DNA from: Candidatus Zhuqueibacterota bacterium
GTDB lineage: Bacteria; Zhuqueibacterota; Zhuqueibacteria; Zhuqueibacterales; Zhuqueibacteraceae
Direction: 5' to 3'
Length of the DNA stretch: 5,511 bases
NCBI GenBank assembly: GCA_013361015.1
Contig: JABWAN010000440.1
Coordinates: 1 to 5,511 of the forward strand
Below are positions 1 to 5,511 of the stretch, one piece after another. The notes below the pieces were generated by a model. It had not been told where the DNA came from, ran no database searches, and saw only the letters and a program-made list of their open reading frames with translations. The translations under genes were made by a program, and so were the position numbers. Position 1 is the stretch's first letter, and the number at the start of each line of letters is the position of its first letter.

Positions 1-1304
1 ACAATCAAATGGATGCCGGAACTGGCGAGCACCTGGCTCGTCGCCTCGCGGCCTGCGGGTTCGGGAATGACGACCATGTACACAAGATAGTCGCCGTCAA
101 GAATCGCATTCACACGCCACGAATGTGCCGCGGTCGCACCCGCACCGAGCGTCGGGAGGTATTGCGTGCGTTGCGGTGACCAATCTTCCGGATCGACAAT
201 ATCACCGGCAGCATTGAGATTGATGATATTCATCGCCAAACACAGTGCGGGAGAATCCGTTGCGCCATTATTCTTCACAACCGTGTTGTAGATGATGTGA
301 TCGCCTTGTTGTACCGTCTTGTAAGCCATATCGATGGAGATTTGCAACGGGAGTTGCTCAATGCCAGGGGCTTGAGACGGCACTTCTTGTTGCGCCAGCG
401 CCGGAGTGCTCATGCAAAGCAGAATACCGGCAATTGTTGAAACGCCAACGAGCCGGCCTACTGACGTCCAGAACTTGCTGGCTTTGCCTCCTTCCAAACG
501 CAGACTTGGGCTGGCATACCAGAAGAGCAACACATAAACGAGTATGGCAAACACAGCCGGCGAGACGAGAAAAGGCCAAAATTCATCCACGTGCCGATTA
601 TTCACCAAGATCTTCGAAAGAAAATGATTGGTGGCCGCGATCGGATTCATCGCTTGGAGCAACGTTCCCATCGTTCCAGTCTGTGCGCTGCCGGGCAATT
701 GCGTCGGAAGCAGGAAAAGGATGTAGATGCCCAAGCCCGTAAACAAGCTGGTCTTGTTGGAGTTGGACCAAAAGCTTGCGAGCATGCCCATCGCGGTGAA
801 AGCGGGAGAAAGCGCCGTGCCCAAGACGGCGCCCCAAGGCACAGCTTGACCAAATACTGCGTCACCTTGCGAGAGCACTTTTAGGTAAGGAATAGTCACG
901 GCCAGCGTCACGGGCCAGGGTGAAATGGCGGCGAGAAACTTGCCAATCACGATTTGGCGGCGACTCGTGGGCGTCAACAAAAGCCCTTCGAGCGTCGAAC
1001 GTTCGCGTTCGCCGCTGATGGCGTCCGCGCCGATGATCATGCTGATAAACAAGCCCACGGCAATCGCGGCTTTGAGCGTTTCATAAACCATTTCCTGCGG
1101 TGGAATCAAACTCAATTCACTGTTGCTGGCCATGACATAAGTCAAAATGCCGAGCAGCACGGTGTAAATGAGAACGAGGACGGGTGCTTTTCCTCCCATC
1201 CATAGCTCGTTGAGCTCGCGGACGAAAATGAGCCACCAGGTGGGAACTTTTGAAGTCCGAGTTTCAACCCGGCTAACGGGATTCGTGTTATGTGCGTTGC
1301 TCAT
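1..1304 (-). CDS. ABC-2 type transporter permease with C-terminal extracytoplasmic beta-rich domain (partial, runs off left edge)
   Basis: Membrane subunit of an ABC exporter, partner of the ATPase encoded just upstream. The frame is open from the ATG at 1304 to the left edge, giving 434 complete residues without a stop. Hydrophobic segments lie near residues 41-59, 78-95, 123-144, 155-178, 186-204 and 242-263, the six helices expected of an ABC-2 permease. After helix 2 comes ISGERERSTLEGLLLTPTSR (96-115), the cytoplasmic motif typical of NatB-like ABC-2 permeases. The start is supported by GAGGAGG seven bases upstream and by the ATGA overlap with the ATPase stop. After helix 6 a basic stretch (R269, K274, K277, R284) precedes a seventh hydrophobic segment (285-300) ending in A-L-A/QQ. 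Residues ~318-434 then look like an Ig-like beta sandwich (NEW3/CARDB-like pattern, with VVKNNG at 342-347 and PEDWSP at 372-377). The positive-inside rule puts this domain outside the cytoplasm. The permease assignment is firm; the domain's family and the substrate are not known. Confidence 0.92.
   Translation of the reverse strand, partial: MSNAHNTNPVSRVETRTSKVPTWWLIFVRELNELWMGGKAPVLVLIYTVLLGILTYVMASNSELSLIPPQEMVYETLKAAIAVGLFISMIIGADAISGERERSTLEGLLLTPTSRRQIVIGKFLAAISPWPVTLAVTIPYLKVLSQGDAVFGQAVPWGAVLGTALSPAFTAMGMLASFWSNSNKTSLFTGLGIYILFLLPTQLPGSAQTGTMGTLLQAMNPIAATNHFLSKILVNNRHVDEFWPFLVSPAVFAILVYVLLFWYASPSLRLEGGKASKFWTSVGRLVGVSTIAGILLCMSTPALAQQEVPSQAPGIEQLPLQISIDMAYKTVQQGDHIIYNTVVKNNGATDSPALCLAMNIINLNAAGDIVDPEDWSPQRTQYLPTLGAGATAAHSWRVNAILDGDYLVYMVVIPEPAGREATSQVLASSGIHLI
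393..464 (-). other. Internal signal-peptide-like segment within the permease
   Basis: Residues 281-304 of the permease have the three parts of a Sec signal peptide: a basic residue (R284), a hydrophobic core (LVGVSTIAGILL) and a small-residue cleavage motif, ALA followed by QQ. It lies after six predicted helices and a basic cytoplasmic loop, so it should cross the membrane outward as a seventh helix. It may be an uncleaved anchor or a real signal peptidase I site that releases the C-terminal domain. C297 is preceded by two leucines and is not a convincing lipobox. Confidence 0.6.
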
Positions 1305-2329
1305 GCCACGGCCTCCTCGGTTAAGTGCAGGAACACGTCTTGTAAACGGCTGCGTTCGGCCTCAAAACTCAGGATGGGAATTTCGGCGCGGATCAATGCT
1401 TCCAGAATCTTGTTGTTGCGGTAAGGATCATCTGAGGCATGACCATCGGAAGCATCCATAAATTCTACGCGCAGCCAGCCTGCGTTATCGTCCGTGAGTG
1501 TGACTTGCATAACGCCGGACACTGTCGCAATCATTTTGCGCGCCTCGACCACCGAGTCCGGCGGAATTTGAATTCGCACGTTGCTGCCCTGCATGAGGCG
1601 GCCCGTCTGCGAGCGCGTGCGCCCGATGACTTCGGCAACGGTTCCAGCAGCGACGATCTGTCCCAAATTCAGGATGACGACGTCATCGCAAACACTTTCA
1701 ACTTCCGGCAAGTCGTGGCTGCACAGAACGATGCCGACATTGCGCTCCGCGGAAATGTGCTGCACCAACTCCAGCAACTCTTGCTGGCCACGCGGATCCA
1801 AGCCCAGCGTGGGCTCGTCGAGAAAAACAACAGCGGGATCATTGACCAACGCGCGCGCGATTCCCAATCTTTGCCGCATGCCACGACTATATGACCCAAC
1901 TAAAGATTTTGCTCTTTGCTCGAGGCCGACATCTTTGAGCAGCGACATGCCCGTGCTTCTCGCCTCGGTAGTGCTGCGCCCGTAAAGTCGAGCGAAGAAC
2001 ACCAGGCATTCGAGTCCCGTCATTTGTTTGTGGAATCCCAGACTTTCGGGCAGTACGCCAATCCGCCGGCGAATTTCATTGGGATATTGCGAACTGATGT
2101 TATCAACAAAAAACTGTCCGGCATCGGGCTGCAAAATGGTGGTGAGGATGCGAATTGCAGTGGTTTTGCCCGCACCATTCGGGCCAAGAAAACCCAAAAT
2201 GCGTCCGGCTTTCAAAGAGAATGATAGGCCCTTGAGCGCCTCGCGAGGGCCGTAAGACTTGCGCAGGTCTTTGGCTAGTAACACTTCGGCCCCGGTGCGC
2301 GGTGCCGCAAAGTTTTTGCTTTCAGCCAT
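1301..2329 (-). CDS. ABC transporter ATP-binding protein, NatA/CcmA (DrrA-like) family
   Basis: Cytoplasmic ATPase of 342 residues that powers the ABC-2 permease encoded immediately downstream. All nucleotide-binding motifs are visible in order: Walker A GPNGAGKTT (49-57); Q-loop region LPES (93-96), with Glu in place of Gln as is common in this subfamily; signature YSRGMRQR (147-154); Walker B VVFLDEP (167-173); D-loop LGLDPRG (175-181); and H-loop histidine H205 in LCSHD. The domain appears catalytically intact. Residues ~240-342 form the C-terminal extension usual in exporter ATPases of this type (DUF4162-like), ending in the characteristic RLQDVFLHLTEE. The ATG at 2329 has GGAAGGAG ten bases upstream, and about 16 residues precede the first conserved strand, so the start is credible. 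The TGA overlaps the permease ATG by four bases, so co-translation is expected. The sequence does not reveal what is exported; drug, lipid, polysaccharide or ion export are all known for the family. Confidence 0.96.
   Translation of the reverse strand: MAESKNFAAPRTGAEVLLAKDLRKSYGPREALKGLSFSLKAGRILGFLGPNGAGKTTAIRILTTILQPDAGQFFVDNISSQYPNEIRRRIGVLPESLGFHKQMTGLECLVFFARLYGRSTTEARSTGMSLLKDVGLEQRAKSLVGSYSRGMRQRLGIARALVNDPAVVFLDEPTLGLDPRGQQELLELVQHISAERNVGIVLCSHDLPEVESVCDDVVILNLGQIVAAGTVAEVIGRTRSQTGRLMQGSNVRIQIPPDSVVEARKMIATVSGVMQVTLTDDNAGWLRVEFMDASDGHASDDPYRNNKILEALIRAEIPILSFEAERSRLQDVFLHLTEEAVA
1312..1318 (-). promoter_or_regulatory. Ribosome-binding site of the ABC permease
   Basis: GAGGAGG lies inside the last codons of the ATPase gene, seven bases before the permease ATG at 1304. 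It is a strong Shine-Dalgarno match. Together with the ATGA stop/start overlap it fixes the permease start and indicates coupled translation of the two subunits. Confidence 0.85.
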
Positions 2330-2363
2330 GAGTGCAACGCTCCTTCCGTGTCGTGCAATGCTC
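2330..2363. repeat. Two direct copies of the palindrome core (GTGCAAYGCT)
   Basis: GTGCAACGCT (2332-2341) and GTGCAATGCT (2353-2362) repeat the core of the palindrome arms (2472-2481, and inverted at 2501-2510). Spacing between the two starts is 21 bases, or two helical turns. They sit directly upstream of the ATPase start and overlap its ribosome-binding region. They may be degenerate remnants of the same repeat family or a protein-binding site; the sequence alone does not decide. Confidence 0.5.
2340..2347 (-). promoter_or_regulatory. Ribosome-binding site of the ABC ATPase
   Basis: GGAAGGAG ends ten bases before the ATG at 2329, a good Shine-Dalgarno match with slightly long spacing. The spacer (CGTTGCACTC on the minus strand) is itself a variant of the repeat core found in the palindrome at 2469-2513, so the repeat sequence has become part of this translation start region. 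Confidence 0.8.
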
Positions 2364-2468
2364 GGAGTCGAGAAAAGAAAAATGTCTCGCGAAAAATTTA
2401 GGGCCGACTTGTTGCCTAACTCTAGCAGGTGAAGTCCGCGCTATGGAATCGCTGTGAGTTTTGATTTC

Positions 2469-2513
2469 GGAGTGCAATGCTTTATACTCGGCTAGATTGA
2501 AGCATTGCACTCC
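2469..2513. repeat. Perfect 14-bp inverted repeat with 17-nt loop (REP/MITE-like palindrome or terminator hairpin)
   Basis: GGAGTGCAATGCTT at 2469-2482 is exactly complementary to AAGCATTGCACTCC at 2500-2513, with a 17-base loop between them. The structure begins eight bases beyond the RND stop codon, where it could protect the 3' end of the mRNA or act in termination. It is not followed by a T-run on either strand, so a classical intrinsic terminator is unlikely. Perfect arms with a fixed core fit an interspersed palindromic repeat (REP-like or small MITE-like) at least as well. The pairing is seen directly; the function is inferred. Confidence 0.8.
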
Positions 2514-2520
2514 ATCTTCC

Positions 2521-5511
2521 TCAAAAATGCTCAACTTTGTCTATTGTTGGTTTGACTGGTTTCCCGTCCCGAGCTCGCTCGACGAACTCGGCAGTTTCTT
2601 CTTCCGTGACCACGGTGACGGGAAGCAATCCAAGCTCTTCTTCGCGCTTCGCGCCAAAGAGTAAGTACATCGCAGGCACGGCGGTTAGACTGAAAATTGT
2701 TGTGGTGATCAAGCCGCCCAATACAGTGACAGCGATCGGCTGCGCGATTTCAAGGCCCGCAATGTTGCCGGCAAACGCTAGAGGCAGAAAGACCAACGCC
2801 GTCGCGATTGCGGTCAGCAGAATCGGCCCTGATTGCTCGTGAGTAGCGCGCTGAACCAACTCCGCGCCAAACGTTTCGCCTTTTCCCTCGAGCTGTTGAT
2901 AACGACCGACCAATGTCAGACAGTTGCGCACGGCTATTCCAAACACCGCGAAGAATCCCACGATTGCGCCGAACGAGAGCAGACCTCCGGTGGCCATGGA
3001 GATTGCGGCGGCAGCGCCGAGCAGGGTCATGGGCAGGGTCACAAAGACCACGCTCGCCAAGCGCCAACTTCGGGTAAAGACTTGCAGGAGTATGAAAATG
3101 CCGATGGCAGCGGAAATCGCGAAAGCGATCACGTGATTTTGCGCCGCGAGCCGCTCCGCATATTCTCCCAACAACTCTGCGCGGTATTCGAGCGGAAATT
3201 TGATTTGCTTGATGCCGTTTTCAATATCGGCCGCCACGACCGCAAGATCACGGCCGCGCACATCGGCGATCACATCCATGCAGCGCGCCACCGCGTCACG
3301 ACGGATTTCGGCAACTCCCGGCACGATGCGGACATGGGCCACTTCCTCCAGGCGCACGTGACCGCCCTGGGGTTTGTCAATGAGTAGGTTGCGAACATTG
3401 TCCACACTGTGGCGCACCTCAGGCGTGCCCCACACCACAACGTCAAACACTTTCTGATTTTCGAAAAGGCTGCCGACGACGATGCCCGATACCAAGGAAG
3501 CGGCGGCCCGGCGGACGTCTCCAGGCTTGAGGCCAGCTTGCGTGGCCCTCTCCATATCAACCTCGATTTCCAAAGTCGGCAATTCTTCCGGATACTGCAC
3601 TTTGGGATTAACGATACCCCTGACTTTTGCCAGCATCTGCTGCACTTCCTCCGCCTTTTGTGCGATTTTATTCATGTCTTCGCCGTAAACTCGCACGACC
3701 AGATTTTCGCCGGTTCCCGACAATTCATCTCGGACCATGGCTTGGCTATAGGTCAGCACCTCCGGCGAAAGCCCCGGATAACCGCTCGCCACTTGCCGGA
3801 CGCGCGCCAAAGTGGCCTCATAGTCTGCAGAAGGATCGATGCTAATCCAAAGCTCGCTCGCATTGATATTGGTCCACTTGTCCGACAGGATCGCGCGCCC
3901 CACGTGGGCGCCGACGTTGCGCACTCCGGGAATGGTCCGAAACTCGCGGCCGGCCAGCGTAATGATCCGGCTCATAGCGGGATGGGAGGCGGAAGGGCTC
4001 CCAGCCATACGCACCACGAGGTCGGTTTCTTTAAAGTCCGGCAGCAAGGACTCTTGACGCAACATGGGCAGGGAGAGCAGGCCAACCACGGCCAGGACAC
4101 ATGCGGCAACAAATGCCGGGCGCGGCGCGCGAGCTGCCCAGCCCAAAAGACCATCATAGAGCCTGCGCAGCATGCCCATAACAGGAGAATCGCCGCCTTG
4201 CTGCGCGTCTTGACGCAGCAACAGCAGGCTCAACGCGGGCGTAATGGTAATTGCCACCAACAGAGAAACGAGCAGCGCCAAAATGTAGGACATTGCAAGC
4301 GGCTGCCAAAACGCGCCGGAGACGCTTTCAAGCAGCATCACCGGAGCAATGGCCAGCGCCATGATTGCTGTAGCGTAGAGAATCGGGCTGCGCATCTCGA
4401 CCACGGCTTCATAAACAATCGTAGCCATGGATTTGCTCGCACCCTCTGCACGAGACTGGCGCAGGCGCCGGGCGAAGTTTTCTACATCAATAATCGCATC
4501 GTCGATGAGAGCCGCGAGCGCGATCATCATTCCGGCAATGATCATCATGTTGACCTCAACCCCGCGGACGTAGAGAACGGACCCAGCAGCAATCGCAGAT
4601 ACCAAAACTGCAATCGTGGAAATCAGGGCCGTACGCCAGTTGAAGAAAAAGGCCAGGAGCGTCACAATCAGGAGAACGGCGCTGATCAGTAACGTCGAAT
4701 TGAGATTTCCCACCGCCAATTCGAGGTAGGTCGCAGGCCGAAATAGCGTGGGATCCATCTCCATCTCGGGCAGACCGAGACGCAGCGCCGCCAGCGCTTT
4801 TTCAACGTCCTGCGTCACTTGTTTGGTATTGGCCCACGGGAATTTTTCTACCACCAGCATCAGTGAAGGCGCGTCGTTAATAAACGCATCGCCAATGAGC
4901 GGTTGGTGATCTTCGAGCACGGTGGCCACGTCGCCTAAGCGCTTTGAAGGCGCGCCTTCGATGGGCACTTTGGACAAGTCGTCCGAGGTCTGAATGGGGA
5001 GGATATGCCGAACCCCGAGCCTTTGATTGGGGGTGTCGATCCATCCGCCGGTGCCCGGCGTCGAGGCCTCTAAGTAGCTCAAGGGCGAGGCCCACAATGA
5101 GTTGCCCGCGGTCGTGATGATTTGCATCAACGTCAATCCCTCTGCGCGCAACCGCGCGGGATCGACTTGCACTTGCAACTGCCGCTGCCGTTCGCCCCAG
5201 ACGGAAACATTGGCTACGCCGGCCAAGCCCATCAAGCGAGGTGCAATCGTCCAGCGCGCAATCACGGACATATCGATCAGGGACATCGTTTTCGAGGTCA
5301 ACCCGATCTCCATGCATCGGCCGGCCGAGGCGACCGGATTCACCATAACCGGTGGCCGCGACACTTGCGGCAGTGCGAAAAGCTCGGTCATGCGCTCCGT
5401 CGTTACTTGCCGGGCCTTCATGATGTCGGTTCCTCTTTCGAAGATGAGTTTGATCGACGACATACCCGGAATCGACACGGAACGGATTTCCTCAGCCCAC
5501 GGCGTGCCGTT
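2521..5511 (-). CDS. RND efflux transporter permease, heavy-metal-efflux (CzcA/CusA-like) group (partial, N-terminus beyond right edge)
   Basis: Inner-membrane proton-driven pump of a tripartite efflux system. The frame is open to the right edge (996 visible residues). The GTG at 5478 is not the true start, because the residues before it (NGTPWAEEIRS) match the porter domain that follows TM1 in this family. About 60-70 residues are missing relative to the usual ~1030-1060. Numbering from the first visible residue, 11 of 12 helices are seen: TM2-6 at ~269-290, 294-315, 320-341, 375-394 and 401-432; TM7 at ~464-484; TM8-12 at ~794-812, 816-842, 844-870, 895-915 and 925-953. The periplasmic porter domains lie before TM2 and between TM7 and TM8. 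TM4 carries the proton-relay acids in LIDDAIIDVEN (D337, D338, D342, E344). The second porter half has the CzcA-like pattern of EIEVD, a GxxxGxLFENQKVFDVVV-type stretch, and VRGRDL. An acidic/basic cytoplasmic tail of ~40 residues ends in KVEHF. No frameshift is visible. Metal or drug specificity cannot be assigned. The adaptor and outer-membrane partner are not in the window. Confidence 0.95.
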   Translation of the reverse strand, partial: NGTPWAEEIRSVSIPGMSSIKLIFERGTDIMKARQVTTERMTELFALPQVSRPPVMVNPVASAGRCMEIGLTSKTMSLIDMSVIARWTIAPRLMGLAGVANVSVWGERQRQLQVQVDPARLRAEGLTLMQIITTAGNSLWASPLSYLEASTPGTGGWIDTPNQRLGVRHILPIQTSDDLSKVPIEGAPSKRLGDVATVLEDHQPLIGDAFINDAPSLMLVVEKFPWANTKQVTQDVEKALAALRLGLPEMEMDPTLFRPATYLELAVGNLNSTLLISAVLLIVTLLAFFFNWRTALISTIAVLVSAIAAGSVLYVRGVEVNMMIIAGMMIALAALIDDAIIDVENFARRLRQSRAEGASKSMATIVYEAVVEMRSPILYATAIMALAIAPVMLLESVSGAFWQPLAMSYILALLVSLLVAITITPALSLLLLRQDAQQGGDSPVMGMLRRLYDGLLGWAARAPRPAFVAACVLAVVGLLSLPMLRQESLLPDFKETDLVVRMAGSPSASHPAMSRIITLAGREFRTIPGVRNVGAHVGRAILSDKWTNINASELWISIDPSADYEATLARVRQVASGYPGLSPEVLTYSQAMVRDELSGTGENLVVRVYGEDMNKIAQKAEEVQQMLAKVRGIVNPKVQYPEELPTLEIEVDMERATQAGLKPGDVRRAAASLVSGIVVGSLFENQKVFDVVVWGTPEVRHSVDNVRNLLIDKPQGGHVRLEEVAHVRIVPGVAEIRRDAVARCMDVIADVRGRDLAVVAADIENGIKQIKFPLEYRAELLGEYAERLAAQNHVIAFAISAAIGIFILLQVFTRSWRLASVVFVTLPMTLLGAAAAISMATGGLLSFGAIVGFFAVFGIAVRNCLTLVGRYQQLEGKGETFGAELVQRATHEQSGPILLTAIATALVFLPLAFAGNIAGLEIAQPIAVTVLGGLITTTIFSLTAVPAMYLLFGAKREEELGLLPVTVVTEEETAEFVERARDGKPVKPTIDKVEHF

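Larger units (their letters stand above)
2330..2520. other. Intergenic region between RND and ABC genes
   Basis: This is the only non-coding gap in the window (191 bases). It holds the palindrome, the two extra core copies and the ATPase ribosome-binding site. It is AT-richer than the genes, for example around 2385-2400. No minus-strand promoter with two convincing boxes could be found, so a separate promoter for the ABC genes is possible but not shown. Confidence 0.6.

Noticed and set aside
358..884. Several short frames on both strands (70-100 codons)
   Set aside because: They are out of frame with, or antisense to, the continuous permease frame from 1304 to 1, which carries recognisable helices and the ABC-2 motif.
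1439..1894. Plus-strand frame of 151 codons opposite the ATPase
   Set aside because: It is fully antisense to an intact, motif-complete ABC ATPase gene and its translation shows no domain.
2461..2488. Plus-strand promoter-like TTGATT, 16 bases, TATACT
   Set aside because: It is a fair sigma-70 match, but it overlaps the palindrome and points antisense into the RND gene with no plus-strand gene downstream. Such matches arise by chance in AT-richer gaps.
2322..2534. Minus-strand 70-codon frame bridging the gap
   Set aside because: It starts inside the RND 3' end, reads through the palindrome and the extra core copies, and runs into the ATPase start. No recognisable domain and no good ribosome-binding site were seen, so it is probably a chance frame across repeat sequence.
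3409..4692. Long plus-strand open frame of 427 codons
   Set aside because: It lies wholly antisense to the RND gene and its product is rich in His, Arg, Gln and Asn with no recognisable domain, as expected from the complement of a GC-rich membrane protein gene.
5476..5478. GTG at 5478 as the start of the RND gene
   Set aside because: The same frame stays open to the right edge and the preceding residues fit the porter domain of the family. The true start lies outside the window.

Overview
The window holds three genes, all on the minus strand and so read from right to left. They encode two different membrane transport systems: the end of an RND-type efflux pump, then an ABC-2 exporter made of an ATPase and an unusual permease. 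Coding density is high, base composition is moderately GC-rich, and no rRNA, tRNA, CRISPR array, transposase or integrase is visible. The RND pump implies a Gram-negative (diderm) bacterium. Protein style and the palindromic intergenic repeat suggest a soil-type Verrucomicrobia, Acidobacteria or Planctomycetes relative, but this is a weak inference and the sequence does not prove it.

Layout from right to left. Bases 5511-2521 encode an RND permease of the heavy-metal-efflux (CzcA/CusA-like) group. Its first ~60-70 residues, including TM1, lie beyond the right edge. A 191-base gap follows (2520-2330). It contains a perfect 14-bp palindrome with a 17-nt loop just after the RND stop, two further copies of the palindrome's 10-base core, and the ribosome-binding site of the next gene. 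Bases 2329-1301 encode a complete NatA/CcmA-type ABC ATPase. Its stop overlaps the ATG of the permease by four bases (ATGA), so the two are almost certainly translationally coupled.

The permease frame is open from 1304 to the left edge (434 complete codons, no stop). It starts as an ordinary six-helix ABC-2 permease. It then continues through a segment that looks like a signal peptide (hydrophobic core, A-L-A followed by QQ) into a beta-rich, probably immunoglobulin-like extracytoplasmic domain that runs off the window. A Shine-Dalgarno-like sequence lies inside the frame just before that segment, which suggests that a permease gene and a downstream secreted-protein gene have become fused.

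Working together: the ATPase and permease form one exporter whose permease carries a periplasmic domain of unknown binding partner. The RND protein would need a periplasmic adaptor and an outer-membrane channel, neither of which is in the window. Whether the RND and ABC genes share a transcript is uncertain because the gap is moderately long and holds the hairpin. The substrate of neither system can be read from the sequence.
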